From JAUIAI01 sp050633665 (GTDB taxonomy: Bacteria; Pseudomonadota; Gammaproteobacteria; Burkholderiales; Burkholderiaceae_E), in assembly GCA_050633665.1 (NCBI GenBank), contig JBOEGY010000011.1, positions 40,785 to 104,784 of the forward strand: 64,000 bases of DNA. Direction: 5' to 3'. This document shows, one piece after another, positions 17,471 to 26,810 of the stretch. The position numbers were made by a program, and so were the translations under genes. The notes below the pieces were generated by a model, which did not search any database, was not told the origin of the DNA, and was given only the letters and a program-made list of their open reading frames with translations. The number at the start of each line of letters is the position of its first letter. Positions within the stretch are counted from its first letter, which is position 1.

Positions 17471-18784
17471 ATGCCTGAGAGCGAAGCCAGAGTCGGCTTC
17501 CGGCAGGTGTTTATGCTGGCGCTGCCGATTATCGCTTCCAACCTGTCGGTGCCCCTGGTTGGTCTGGTTGATACGGCGGTGATGGGGCGGCTTGATCAGT
17601 CTGTCTATATTGGCGCGGTGGCGCTGGGCGCGGTGACCTTCAGTTCGCTGTTCTGGGCGTTCGGGTTTCTGCGCATGGGGACAACCGGGCTGGCCGCCCA
17701 GGCCTGGGGCCGCAAAGATGGCGGCGCGCTAAAAAAACTGTTTCTCAATTCGGCCATGCTGGCGGTGGTTTTTGCGGGTCTGGTGTTGTTGGCCGGGCCG
17801 TTGATCGCCTGGTCGGCCAATGCTTTTCTGGGGGCGCAGGGGCAGGTGAGCGACCTGCTCGGTCAGTACATTGACGTGCGGCTATGGAGTGCGCCGGCGG
17901 TTCTGTTTAATTACCTGTTGATCGGTTTTTTCATCGGATTGCAAAAGACGGGTTACGCGCTGATCTCACAACTGTCGCTAAACCTGACCAATGCCGGCCT
18001 GAGTGTCTTGTTTGTCTTGTCCTGGGGCTGGGGCGTGGAAGGGGTGGCCCTGGCCAGCGTGATCGCCGAGTATTTCGCGCTGCTGGTCGGAGCCGTCTTG
18101 CTGGCCAGTACGCTGGGCGGATTGTCCGGTCACTGGCAGATTGGCACACTGATCGACTGGCCGGCGTACCGGCGTCTGCTGTCGGTGAATGCCGATATCT
18201 TTGTGCGTACATTGTGTCTGCTGTTTGCGTTCGCCTGGTTTGCCCGGCAGGGAACCGCACTGGGCGCGACAGTGCTTGCCGCCAACGCGGTCTTGTTGCA
18301 GTTTATCCATCTGCTTTCTTATGGGCTTGATGGTTTCGCCCATGCGGCCGAGGCCTTGGTGGGACAGGCGGTGGGCGCGCGCTCACGCGCAGCGCTGGTT
18401 AATGCGATCCGCCTGACCACAGTGCTCGCGGTACTGACGGCTTTGCTGTACGTGGCGGCGTACGCGCTGTTCGGGGGGGCCATTATCGACTGGCTGACGA
18501 CCCAGGAAGAAGTGCGAACCGCGGCGGCCGAATACCTGCCGTGGCTGGTCGCGATGCCGGTTCTGGCTGTCTGGAGTTATCAGCTTGACGGCGTTTTTAT
18601 CGGTTCGCTGCAAACCGCCGAAATGAGAAACGCAATGCTGGTTTCCACCGCGATTTACTGGGTGGGGGTGTTTTTCGCGGTGGATCTATTGGGCAATCAC
18701 GGCCTGTGGTTGTCACTGGCGCTGTTCTTTTGTCTTCGGGCGGTCACGTTGGGCGTTTATCTTCGGTTCAGGTTTCCGGTCTGA
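17471..18784 (+). CDS. MATE family efflux transporter, DinF-like
   Basis: A 437-residue polytopic membrane protein with about 12 helices in two repeats. The N-terminal half has ALPIIASNLSVPLVGLVDTAVMGRL, a signature of DinF-subfamily MATE exporters, and RMGTTGLAAQAWG. It should export a lipophilic or cationic compound by Na+ or H+ antiport. ATG 17471 (or GTG 17468) directly follows the yaeQ stop. Confidence 0.92.
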   Translation: MPESEARVGFRQVFMLALPIIASNLSVPLVGLVDTAVMGRLDQSVYIGAVALGAVTFSSLFWAFGFLRMGTTGLAAQAWGRKDGGALKKLFLNSAMLAVVFAGLVLLAGPLIAWSANAFLGAQGQVSDLLGQYIDVRLWSAPAVLFNYLLIGFFIGLQKTGYALISQLSLNLTNAGLSVLFVLSWGWGVEGVALASVIAEYFALLVGAVLLASTLGGLSGHWQIGTLIDWPAYRRLLSVNADIFVRTLCLLFAFAWFARQGTALGATVLAANAVLLQFIHLLSYGLDGFAHAAEALVGQAVGARSRAALVNAIRLTTVLAVLTALLYVAAYALFGGAIIDWLTTQEEVRTAAAEYLPWLVAMPVLAVWSYQLDGVFIGSLQTAEMRNAMLVSTAIYWVGVFFAVDLLGNHGLWLSLALFFCLRAVTLGVYLRFRFPV

Positions 18785-18870
18785 ATCCGCCGGGATTGCA
18801 TTCCAATGCCAGGGGTGTACAATTAGTTACATTCCAATATCGTTTTGTTACGAACTGCCGGAATCTGATC

Positions 18871-18996
18871 TTGAAACTTTTCCTCGCCTATTTGTTTCTC
18901 GCTGCGGCCCTGATGTTCGACCTGAATCCGGTCGCGCCGCTTAACCTTGCGCAGGTTTCCGTCCCCGCCGGTTCGGCCGCGCCTGCCGCGCAGTAG
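18871..18996 (+). CDS. Possible small secreted/membrane peptide
   Basis: A TTG-started frame of 41 codons gives a Lys start, a hydrophobic core (LFLAYLFLAAALMF) and an Ala/Pro-rich tail. It looks like a signal anchor or small envelope peptide. The ribosome site is weak (GGAA) and no family is recognised. It is followed by a terminator-like hairpin, which mildly supports a real short transcript. The rest of the 18785-19108 spacer shows nothing else. Confidence 0.25.
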   Translation: MKLFLAYLFLAAALMFDLNPVAPLNLAQVSVPAGSAAPAAQ

Positions 18997-19014
18997 TGCA
19001 GCGCCGCCGTCGCC

Positions 19015-19050
19015 GCGCGCTCTTTACGCCGGGTAGGGCGCGCCTGTTTT
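19015..19050 (+). terminator. Probable terminator hairpin
   Basis: GCGCGCTCT at 19015-19023 pairs with AGGGCGCGC at 19035-19043 (8 of 9 positions), and CTGTTTT follows. It would end transcription from the MATE gene or the small frame. Confidence 0.4.
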
Positions 19051-19108
19051 AACCGAAAAGTCCAGTCACCGTATGATTAGCCGCTTCTCACTGACGCGCT
19101 GACGCCCC

Positions 19109-20080
19109 ATGAAAAAAGTACTGGTTACAGAGCCTATCCATCCCGATGGCATGGCGATCCTCAACAATCACCCCGACTTCGAGGTCAAAGAACTATCCCA
19201 ATGGGATGAGGCCAGCCTGCTCAAAGCCGTGCCGGATGTTGATGCCATACTCGTGCGCAGCGCCCAGATCAATGAAACCGTGTTGGCTGAAGCCGGCAAT
19301 GTCCAGGTGGTCTCGCGCCATGGCGTCGGTTGCGACAATATTGCAGTGCCCGTGCTGAGCCGGCGCAAGATACCGATGGCGATCGCCGCCAGTGCCAACA
19401 GCACTTCGGTTGCCGAACACGTGATTATGATGATCATGATGCTGACCAAACAAGCGGTTGCCTATGACCAGGCAGCGCGGGAAGGGCGCTATCACGACCG
19501 TGGCAAGTTCCACACGACCGAGCTCGCCGACAAAACCATCCTGATCATCGGTTATGGGCGTATCGGGCGCAAGCTGGCCCCCATATGCAAAGCCTTCGGC
19601 ATGCGGGTGATCGTTGCCGATATTGCGCTTGATCATGCGCTTGCCGAGCAGCAGCAGTGCGAAACCACCGAAGACTTTCGACCATTTCTAAGCGAGGCTG
19701 ATTTTGTCAGCGTTCATGTCCCGTTGAACGACGAGACGGCTGACTTGATTGATTCGGCTGAGCTGGCCCAGATGCCCTCCCATGCCATCGTGATCAACTG
19801 CGCGCGCGGCGGTATTGTTAATGAGAGCGCGGTTGCCCGTGCCGTGCTGGAGGGGGGGATTGCCGGCACCGGAGCCGATGTCTTTTCAGTCGAGCCGCCG
19901 CCGATGGACAATCCGCTGCTGAGTCTGCCGAACTCGGTTCTGTCGCCGCATTCAGCCGCCGTCACCCGGGAAGGCGCACGTCGCATGGGAATCGAGGCCG
20001 CTCAGAATATTGTCGACCATTTCAACGGCAGCTTGCGTGCCTCGCACGTCTTTAATGCGGCTGAACTGGGCTTGCTCTGA
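19109..20080 (+). CDS. D-isomer specific 2-hydroxyacid dehydrogenase (SerA-like)
   Basis: The 323-residue protein has the family's substrate domain and an inserted NAD domain with GYGRIGRKLAPICKAFGM. The catalytic Arg is in NCARGGIVNE, the Glu in VFSVEPP and the His in LSPHSAAVT. It lacks the C-terminal ACT domain of classical SerA, so it may be a short phosphoglycerate dehydrogenase or act on another 2-hydroxyacid such as hydroxypyruvate. It is convergent with the following gene. Confidence 0.85.
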   Translation: MKKVLVTEPIHPDGMAILNNHPDFEVKELSQWDEASLLKAVPDVDAILVRSAQINETVLAEAGNVQVVSRHGVGCDNIAVPVLSRRKIPMAIAASANSTSVAEHVIMMIMMLTKQAVAYDQAAREGRYHDRGKFHTTELADKTILIIGYGRIGRKLAPICKAFGMRVIVADIALDHALAEQQQCETTEDFRPFLSEADFVSVHVPLNDETADLIDSAELAQMPSHAIVINCARGGIVNESAVARAVLEGGIAGTGADVFSVEPPPMDNPLLSLPNSVLSPHSAAVTREGARRMGIEAAQNIVDHFNGSLRASHVFNAAELGLL

Positions 20081-20091
20081 GCAGAGCAGCC

Positions 20092-20112
20092 AGCCGGCGG
20101 TGTCTGCCGGCT
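20092..20112. terminator. Hairpin between convergent genes
   Basis: AGCCGGC and GCCGGCT form a perfect 7-bp stem with a 7-base loop between two convergent stop codons. There is no T-tract, so it may act as a weak bidirectional terminator or 3' end protector. Confidence 0.4.
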
Positions 20113-21232
20113 ACAGTGATACAAACGATCGGGCGTTCAGGCCTTCGGTCCGGGCCCGCTCGGATTGTTCAACCGCCTGTTGAATCATTTCCTGCGGGTC
20201 GAACTTACCGGTGCTGCTGTGCGCAACGCCGGCTCGGGCAGAAATAAGCCCGGCGTTGTCCGGGCGTCGCAAATCCATCCGTCGCACCGTATCGACCATT
20301 TTGTCCCCGACAATCTTGGCTACTGTCGCGGTGCACGGGCTAAGCAACACGACAAAGCCTTCATGTTGCGAGCGGGCGAGCGTATCAGCCGCCCGCAATG
20401 AGCTGCGTAATGACATGCTGACCAGGTTGAGCAGACGATCGGCTTCAGCCGGCCCGCGCTGACTGCGGATATCGGCGATCTGATCGATTTCGATCATGAT
20501 CAATGCCACCCCGTCACCGGTCAGACCCGGGTGTGAGGCCAGAGTCTGCACGCGCCGGTTTAATTCGGCATAGTTGACCAGGCTCGCGGTATGCGAAGCC
20601 CCTTGCTGGGTAGCCCGTATCAGCATCAGGTGGCTGCGGATAATCTCGTTCAGAACCATCGAGCCGCGTTGCGCGGCAGCCAGCGCCAACAAGACGGTCA
20701 GCCCGGAAATCAGGTTTATCGTCGTGCCGGTCAGCATCAATTGCGAGGCCAGCGCTATTCCCGTTGGAAAAGAAAAAGCGGTGAACCCCGACGGGCTGAC
20801 AGCATTCAGGCAGACGCTGCCGATAAAAGTGGCCATGACCAGTACCACGAGCAGTATCTGCGCCGACGGGTTATCGGCCGGAAAAAATGCCAGGCACAAA
20901 TAGGCGCCGTGCAGGCCACCCAGTAGCGACAGCGAATAGTGAATCTGCCACCAGGGGGCGGCTGACCCGATGCGCTCCTGTTTGGCATAGGATGCTGACA
21001 CCCGGCACTGCGCTGCGCAGATCAGGCAACCGCAAATCAACCAGACCAGGATCGCATTGCCGTCAAGATTCAATGCCACCACAAAGCCGGCCGACAACAG
21101 GCAATAGGACAATGCCCAAAAGGGCAGATTGTTGAACACAGTCGACAACGCCCTGGCTTGCGGGTTCGCATTGTCGTCATTGGTATTGGCGAGAGTCCCC
21201 CGAGCAGGGTTGGCAGAGCTAAGCGTGGTCAT
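20111..21232 (-). CDS. Membrane protein with degenerate GGDEF domain
   Basis: A 373-residue protein with about six predicted membrane helices between residues 35 and 190, then a cytosolic domain. The latter matches the GGDEF fold (VALIMIEIDQIADI, then ADTLARSQHEGFVVLL where active enzymes have R.GGDEF). The signature is SQHEG instead of GGDEF, and the metal-binding Asp pattern is only partly kept, so it should not make c-di-GMP. It may bind nucleotide or a partner as a receptor or regulator. It stands alone. Confidence 0.75.
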   Translation of the reverse strand: MTTLSSANPARGTLANTNDDNANPQARALSTVFNNLPFWALSYCLLSAGFVVALNLDGNAILVWLICGCLICAAQCRVSASYAKQERIGSAAPWWQIHYSLSLLGGLHGAYLCLAFFPADNPSAQILLVVLVMATFIGSVCLNAVSPSGFTAFSFPTGIALASQLMLTGTTINLISGLTVLLALAAAQRGSMVLNEIIRSHLMLIRATQQGASHTASLVNYAELNRRVQTLASHPGLTGDGVALIMIEIDQIADIRSQRGPAEADRLLNLVSMSLRSSLRAADTLARSQHEGFVVLLSPCTATVAKIVGDKMVDTVRRMDLRRPDNAGLISARAGVAHSSTGKFDPQEMIQQAVEQSERARTEGLNARSFVSL

Positions 21233-21451
21233 TAAGAGCGGGCCGGTAAGTCGTTGAGCGGAAATTGGGTACCAGGGGTATCGGCATCGGGCGCCGTGAC
21301 TTGAGGCGAATCAGACAGTTCTGAGCGCTGCACCGGCCGGCGGCGATCGTGCGGCTGTTCAGGCTGACCGCTGGTCAGATCGCGGTCAAGAGCGCCCGAA
21401 ACTGATCGTAATCATGGTCACAATGGTTCGTCCCCCACGGAGTAAAAAACA
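21233..21451. other. Divergent spacer with short palindrome
   Basis: The spacer lies between the leftward GGDEF-like gene and the rightward outer-membrane gene. It holds the perfect inverted repeat CTGACC-GCT-GGTCAG at 21364-21378, a possible operator. A GGAG ribosome site at the right end serves the barrel gene. Confidence 0.35.
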
Positions 21452-22120
21452 ATGCCCATGACTCGTCTCCCTCACGCGCTCACTGCCGTCGCCACAATCT
21501 TCTTCGGCGCATTTTCGCCTGCCTCGCATGCGGTGGAAGCTTACGGATCATTGGGTTTGCCCGGCGTTCTGGTCGGTGTCGCTCACCCAGTCAATCAGTC
21601 GTTCACCGTGCGGGGTGATTACGGCGGCATTGGTTCGTTGAGCGGGACACGCACCGAAGACGGTATTCGCTACGACGGCACGGGCGACTTCAATCGCCTG
21701 GGACTGTTTGGGGACTGGTATGCGCTGGGCAATGGCTTCCGGATCACTGGCGGCCTGACTTTCAATCAAATGGCGCTTGATCTTGAGGCCCGCCCTGAAG
21801 GCAATACGATCATGATCGGCAACAACACCTATCCGGTCGCGGCCAACGACCGGTTCGTTGCCCGGATCGAATTTCCACGCGTCACGCCTTACCTGGGCAT
21901 CGGCTGGGGCCACCATGCCGCTGAGAAAGGGTGGGGATTCAATGCTGACCTTGGCGTGTCAATTGGCCGGGCAACAGTGTCTACTCAGACCTACGGCGCG
22001 CTGGCCACACAACCGGGAATTGCTGATGACGTTGCCCGCGAGCAGGCTGAGCTGGAGGAAGGCGTTGGCAAGATTCGCGCAATCCCACAGCTGACCATCG
22101 GCATCAGTTACCGTTTCTAG
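21452..22120 (+). CDS. Outer-membrane beta-barrel protein (OmpW/PagP-like size)
   Basis: The 222-residue protein has a signal peptide ending near SHAVEA and alternating polar/apolar strands rich in Gly, Tyr and Phe. It ends in YRF, the classical C-terminal barrel signature. Segments such as RVTPYLGIGWGHHAAEKGWGFNADLGVSIG match small eight-stranded barrels. No specific ligand can be assigned. The two N-terminal Met codons (21452 and 21458) both follow the GGAG site; the first is used here. Confidence 0.75.
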   Translation: MPMTRLPHALTAVATIFFGAFSPASHAVEAYGSLGLPGVLVGVAHPVNQSFTVRGDYGGIGSLSGTRTEDGIRYDGTGDFNRLGLFGDWYALGNGFRITGGLTFNQMALDLEARPEGNTIMIGNNTYPVAANDRFVARIEFPRVTPYLGIGWGHHAAEKGWGFNADLGVSIGRATVSTQTYGALATQPGIADDVAREQAELEEGVGKIRAIPQLTIGISYRF

Positions 22121-22124
22121 GCGC

Positions 22125-23162
22125 TTACAGAACCCGGTGAAACCAGAGCATTGAGAGCAGCGCGGCGAGCACCGTCAGAATCGCGCCCAGAGCGGCAAAA
22201 AACGCCGTAATTTCAGTCTCGCGCTTCTCAAAGACGAGCTTGGAGTTAAGGGCTTCATAGACTTGCTTGAGTTCGTCGGCAGTGCCGGCGAAAAAGTATT
22301 CACCGTTGGTCACTTTTGCGATGGCCACCAACGCTTCTTCGTCAAGCTTGACCCGCATAGACCAGCCCTCGGAGCCGATGATAAAGCCGTCCGGGGTGCC
22401 CACGCCAACGGTGTAGACCCGAATGCCGCGCTCTGCCGCCATCTCGGCAGAAACCACCGGATCCGGGCCGGTGGTGCTCTGGCCATCGGTCAGCAAAATA
22501 ATGGCTGCCGAGCCTTCGGCGTTATCAAGATCTGCCGGTTTGGCCTGTGGGTCTGCCGCCTGGTCCGGGGTTTCCTTGCGGGGCAGCCCGGCCCGCGGGT
22601 TTGACCGTCGCAGATTGAAGGTAACGTCCGGGAACAGGGCTTTCAGCGAGATCAGAATGCCACTGCCGACCGCTGTGCCGCGTTGCAGCTCAAACCGGTC
22701 GATTGAATCAAGCACATCTTCGCGGCTGCGGGTGGGTGGCTGAACCACCGAAGCTGTTGCGGCGAACTCAACGACCGCAATCCGGGTTGATGCTGGCACC
22801 TGATCCACAAACGCTCTGGCCGCCGCTTGTGCCGCCTCCAGTCGAGAGGGCTCGACATCGCGGGCGCGCATACTGCCTGATACATCCATGGCGAGAACAA
22901 TCGTGCGGTGCGAACTCGGCAGAGTCAGGACCGCTGTCGGCCGCGCAACGGCCAGCAACATCAGCGCGGTGGCCGCCAACAGGAGTGCGGCCGGAATGTG
23001 CCGCCGCCAGCGACTGCCAGGCTGCATCGCCGCTTTGATTTTGCTAAGTCCGGCGTAACGGATAACGGCTTTCTGACGTCTTCTAAGTAGCCAGACGTAA
23101 AGCGCTATCAGGGCAGGTACCAGTAGCAGTAACCACAGCAACTCGGGCCAGAGGAATTTCAT
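22125..23162 (-). CDS. VWA-domain membrane protein (BatA-like)
   Basis: The 345-residue protein has two N-terminal membrane helices (about 8-25 and 57-72), a von Willebrand A domain with intact MIDAS (DVSGS at 93-97) and LLTDGQSTTG, and a C-terminal helix. It matches the BatA/aerotolerance-type group that works with MoxR ATPases. It is the last gene of a leftward operon (protease, MoxR, DUF58, VWA) and overlaps the DUF58 gene by 4 bases. Confidence 0.9.
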   Translation of the reverse strand: MKFLWPELLWLLLLVPALIALYVWLLRRRQKAVIRYAGLSKIKAAMQPGSRWRRHIPAALLLAATALMLLAVARPTAVLTLPSSHRTIVLAMDVSGSMRARDVEPSRLEAAQAAARAFVDQVPASTRIAVVEFAATASVVQPPTRSREDVLDSIDRFELQRGTAVGSGILISLKALFPDVTFNLRRSNPRAGLPRKETPDQAADPQAKPADLDNAEGSAAIILLTDGQSTTGPDPVVSAEMAAERGIRVYTVGVGTPDGFIIGSEGWSMRVKLDEEALVAIAKVTNGEYFFAGTADELKQVYEALNSKLVFEKRETEITAFFAALGAILTVLAALLSMLWFHRVL

Positions 23163-24082
23163 GGTGTCGCCTCCAGCTCATGGACCGGACCGGGCCGGCC
23201 AGCCTGCGGAACAGGGCGGCGCATTCGGATGAATCGCATCATGGCATCGAATAAGTCGTCGTCGGTGGCAAGTTCCAGAACATCGGTGCCGGCGCGGGTG
23301 AGCTGCTCGACGAGCTCGGCTTCCGCTTGCTCGCAGATTTTCTCGTAACGTTGGCGAAAACCGAAATCGTGGGTATCGACCTGGAGTTGTTCGCCGGTCT
23401 CTGCATCTTGTACGGTGAGCAAGCCAAGATCAGGCAGACTGGATTCGAGCGGGTCGAGCAGCCGGATGGCAATCGACTCATGTCGCTCAGCAAGCATCGC
23501 CATCGGTTTGCTCCAGCCCGGCGTTGAAATGAAATCAGAAATCACAAACACGACGCTGCGCCGCTTGCACAAAGACAGCGCGCTTTTGAGCAGGTCTGAC
23601 AGATTGGTCTCGGGCGCTGACTCAGGCGCCGGTTGACGGGTGATCCGGTCCAGAACGTGCAGAAGATGGCGCGTACCGGTGCCAGGTCTGATCACATGAT
23701 CGATACCGGCACTGTAAATAATCGCCCCGATTCGATTGCCTTGCCGGCTGAACAACTGCCCGAGCAGGGCGACCACCTCGGCAAGCAGCTCCCGTTTGGT
23801 CCGTTCATTTGAGCCGAAGTCCATCGAAGGGCTCAAGTCCAACAGAAACCAGGCGCAGATTTCGCGGTCTTCATGGTATTGACGGACGTACGGGGTCTGC
23901 TGCCTGGCCGTCACGTTCCAGTCGATGTGGCGTACATCATCATGGGGCTGGTATTCGCGAATATCAGCAAGGTCCAGACCGGTGCCGCGAAACAGGCTTC
24001 GGTAGTCGCCCAGCAAAACGCCATCAAGGCGTCGCAGAACCGACCACTCCATCCGTTTGAGAAGTTTCTCAGGTGCTCGCAC
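23159..24082 (-). CDS. DUF58 domain protein (MoxR operon)
   Basis: DUF58 proteins carry a VWA-like fold and are regular partners of MoxR chaperones. The family core GDYRSLFRGTGLDLADIREYQPHDDVRHIDWNVTAR is present and MIDAS-like LLDLSPSMDFGS follows. I take GTG 24082, preceded by GAGG, because family members usually have several residues before the MEWSVLRRLDG segment; ATG 24052 is the alternative. The start overlaps the moxR end by 14 bases. Confidence 0.88.
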   Translation of the reverse strand: MRAPEKLLKRMEWSVLRRLDGVLLGDYRSLFRGTGLDLADIREYQPHDDVRHIDWNVTARQQTPYVRQYHEDREICAWFLLDLSPSMDFGSNERTKRELLAEVVALLGQLFSRQGNRIGAIIYSAGIDHVIRPGTGTRHLLHVLDRITRQPAPESAPETNLSDLLKSALSLCKRRSVVFVISDFISTPGWSKPMAMLAERHESIAIRLLDPLESSLPDLGLLTVQDAETGEQLQVDTHDFGFRQRYEKICEQAEAELVEQLTRAGTDVLELATDDDLFDAMMRFIRMRRPVPQAGRPGPVHELEATP

Positions 24083-25100
24083 TGACGGCCTCGTGGCTTT
24101 CCATGGGCTTGTCCGGAGCAACAACCACACTCATTAATTGCGAAATAATCTGATCGGCGTCGAGTCCGTCTGCAATCGCTTCATAACTCAGGACGAGCCG
24201 GTGTCGCAAAACGTCAGCCGCCAGGTCGGTCATGTCTTCCGGCCGGACATAGTTCCGTCCGCGCAGCAATGCCATTGCGCGGGCAGCTTCAACCAGATGA
24301 ATGCTGGCGCGCGGACTGGCGCCAAATGTCAGATATGCAGCCAGTTTTTCCATCCCGGCCCGGGCTGGATCTCGGGTGGCATTGACCAGCTTGACCGCGT
24401 ATTGAATCAGCGCCGGTTCGACAAATACCTGTTGACTGATTTTTTGTAACTCCAGTAGCTGACCGGTCGTGGCAACCGCCTGCAACTCCGGCTGCGGCCC
24501 GGTGACTCGTTCAACAATGACGAACTCTTCCTCGGGCGTTGGGTAACCCACCAGGACTTTCATCATGAAGCGATCAACCTGGGCTTCGGGCAATGGGTAC
24601 GTCCCTTCGGTTTCAATCGGGTTTTGCGTGGCCATCACCAGAAAAGGGTCCGGAACCGGATGGCTGGTGCCGGCAATCGTGACTTGCCGCTCCTGCATTA
24701 CTTCGAGCAGGGCACTCTGCACTTTGGCGGGCGCGCGGTTGATTTCATCGGCCAGCAACAGATTGGTAAAAACCGGGCCCAGTGTGGTGGAGAACTGGCC
24801 GTCGTTCTGATTGAAGATCCGCGTGCCGACCAGATCGGCGGGCACCAGGTCGGGCGTGAACTGAATGCGGCCGAACTCGCCGGTCACGGCGCGGGCCAGG
24901 GTCTTGACGGTAAGCGTCTTGGCCAGCCCGGGAACACCTTCAACCAGCAAATGGCCTTGGGCGATGATCGCGACCATCACGCGTTCAAGAAACCGGTCCT
25001 GGCCGACGACCACTTTCTTGACTTCGTAGAGGATTCTTTCCATCAGGGCAGAAATCTCGGCCTGGTCGCTGCGATCAGGGGTTTGCGAAAAAGAGTTCAT
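24069..25100 (-). CDS. MoxR-family AAA+ ATPase
   Basis: The 343-residue ATPase has Walker A in LLVEGVPGLAKT, Walker B/MoxR signature LLADEINRAPAKVQSALLE and sensor 1 in ATQNPIETEGTYPLPEAQ. MoxR proteins remodel or activate partner proteins, often with VWA-domain co-chaperones, which are the next two genes here. ATG 25100 follows the upstream protease stop by 13 bases; the longer frame runs into the protease gene. Confidence 0.93.
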   Translation of the reverse strand: MNSFSQTPDRSDQAEISALMERILYEVKKVVVGQDRFLERVMVAIIAQGHLLVEGVPGLAKTLTVKTLARAVTGEFGRIQFTPDLVPADLVGTRIFNQNDGQFSTTLGPVFTNLLLADEINRAPAKVQSALLEVMQERQVTIAGTSHPVPDPFLVMATQNPIETEGTYPLPEAQVDRFMMKVLVGYPTPEEEFVIVERVTGPQPELQAVATTGQLLELQKISQQVFVEPALIQYAVKLVNATRDPARAGMEKLAAYLTFGASPRASIHLVEAARAMALLRGRNYVRPEDMTDLAADVLRHRLVLSYEAIADGLDADQIISQLMSVVVAPDKPMESHEAVSAST

Positions 25101-25113
25101 GACAAAGCCTTGC

Positions 25114-26061
25114 TCAGAAGGGGGACGGGCCGACCGCTGAAGCGGCGTTTTCGATCGGAACAGCAAACCCGATGCCAGCAAAAGTCCGGTGTGTTGAAGG
25201 GTTAAGAATGGCAGTCACGATGCCAACGACCTGGCCGTCGGCGGTGACCAGCGGGCCGCCTGAGTTGCCTGGATTGGCCGCAGCGTCGAATTGAATCAGA
25301 TTGGTGAGTTTGCGACTGCTTTTGCCGCCACTGAATTCGCGTTTCAGGCCCGAGACAATGCCGGCTGACACTGACGGGCCGATGCCAAACGGAAAGCCGA
25401 CTGCGATCACCTCGTCGCCGGCGCGTAAGTCGTTGGTTGAACGCAAGGTGGCCGCCGGCAGCCCTTTGGGCACGCGGTCGGCCTGCAGCACGGCCAGATC
25501 ATATTCGGGGCGCATGCCGATAATCTTTGCAGAGGATTCCTCGCCATTGGCAAAAGTGACCTTGATTCGACCCGAGCCAATAACGACATGCAGGTTGGTG
25601 AGAATCACGCCTTTGTCAACGACGACAACGCCCGAGCCAATACCGGGGACTTCTTCGGCTGCATCATCGCCGAGCGAGCGTGCTTCGAGACCCTTAACCA
25701 GCACGACCGAGCCTTGTACTTTCTCGTAGGCCGTGCGAGCCGTAGAAGGTAATGGTTTTTCGGTCAGGCTGCGGTGCACCTGCTCGCTGAACGAAGCCGG
25801 ATTGACGACAGATGCAGCCGGTTTGAAGTGATCGTAGAGCGGCAGCGCAATCAACGCACCCAGCAACCCGGCCAGCACGGTTCCCAGCATTTGTCGGCCC
25901 GGGACAAAACGCCTGACAGATGCTTGAGATGACGGGGCCAGCGCCGGCGGTGAGTCCGGCACCGGAGGCGTTTTGGGGGTTTGCGATGGTGCAGTCAGCA
26001 CCCTGGCGGGCGATTTGGCGGTCCGGCCCCGGGAGCTACTGTAAATCGGTCGTCTTTTCAA
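25114..26061 (-). CDS. Membrane-anchored S1C serine protease without PDZ domain
   Basis: A 315-residue trypsin-like protease. A Pro/Ala-rich cytosolic N-terminus of about 55 residues leads to one membrane helix (LGTVLAGLLGALIALPLY), placing the protease domain in the periplasm. The catalytic triad is His in TNLHVVIG, Asp in PEYDLAVLQ and Ser in NPGNSGGPLV. The protein stops right after the barrel, so the PDZ domains of DegP/DegS are absent. It is first in the MoxR/DUF58/VWA operon, implying a regulated envelope proteolysis module. Confidence 0.88.
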   Translation of the reverse strand: MKRRPIYSSSRGRTAKSPARVLTAPSQTPKTPPVPDSPPALAPSSQASVRRFVPGRQMLGTVLAGLLGALIALPLYDHFKPAASVVNPASFSEQVHRSLTEKPLPSTARTAYEKVQGSVVLVKGLEARSLGDDAAEEVPGIGSGVVVVDKGVILTNLHVVIGSGRIKVTFANGEESSAKIIGMRPEYDLAVLQADRVPKGLPAATLRSTNDLRAGDEVIAVGFPFGIGPSVSAGIVSGLKREFSGGKSSRKLTNLIQFDAAANPGNSGGPLVTADGQVVGIVTAILNPSTHRTFAGIGFAVPIENAASAVGPSPF

Positions 26062-26153
26062 GCGAGTCCCTCAGGGTATTCACCAGTCAGACTATATCGC
26101 AGATACCCTGGCCAGACCCGTTGCACCAGATGGGCATTTCCTGACCGTTAATC

Positions 26154-26810
26154 TCAGCCCGCTAGCAGGGTTTCGGCCCCGGGGTTGATGACCGCACCGC
26201 GTTCAGACGCTCTGGCCACAGCCGGACGCTCGCTGATTTGTTTGTACCACCGGGCGACATTCGGAAAGTCGTCGAGCGAGACTTTGTGCCGTTGGTGCCG
26301 CCAGACCCAGGGATAGCATGCCATATCCGCAACCGAGTACTCAGGTGCAAGAAATTCCTGGTTGGCAAGATGGCGGTCCATGACGCCGTAAAGACGCTGA
26401 CACTCCTTGGTGTAGCGTTCAATGCCGTACGGCACGGGTTCTTTGGCGGCCAGCAGGAAGTGATGGGCTTGTCCGGCCATCGGTCCCAGGCCACCCATTT
26501 GCCACATGAGCCACTCATAGGCCTGGGTTCTGCCGGCAAGAGACTTGGGCATGAACTGGCCGGTTTTTTCGGCCAGATACAACATGATTGCACCGGATTC
26601 AAAGACTGACAATGGCTGGTTGCCTTCTTGCGGGTCAGGGTCGACCAGCGCAGGGATGCGATTGTTCGGTGCGATTTTCAAGAACGCTGGCGCGAATTGT
26701 TCGTCCTTACCAATGTTGATTGACTTGAGTTCATAGTCGGCGCCGATTTCCTCGAGCATCAGCAAGGGTTTGTAGCCGTTAGGCGTAGTCCAGAAATACA
26801 AGTCGTACAT
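26154..26810 (-). CDS. Glutathione S-transferase, YfcG/Ure2p-like (nu class)
   Basis: The 218-residue protein has the thioredoxin-like N-domain starting MYDLYFWTTPNGYKPLLMLEE, where the TPNG motif is typical of YfcG-type GSTs with disulphide reductase or peroxidase activity. The cis-Pro loop is in NNRIPALVD and FESGAIMLYLAEK binds the glutathione Glu. The C-domain is helical. ATG 26810 with a GCGGGA site was chosen over a much longer, non-homologous upstream frame. Confidence 0.88.
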   Translation of the reverse strand: MYDLYFWTTPNGYKPLLMLEEIGADYELKSINIGKDEQFAPAFLKIAPNNRIPALVDPDPQEGNQPLSVFESGAIMLYLAEKTGQFMPKSLAGRTQAYEWLMWQMGGLGPMAGQAHHFLLAAKEPVPYGIERYTKECQRLYGVMDRHLANQEFLAPEYSVADMACYPWVWRHQRHKVSLDDFPNVARWYKQISERPAVARASERGAVINPGAETLLAG

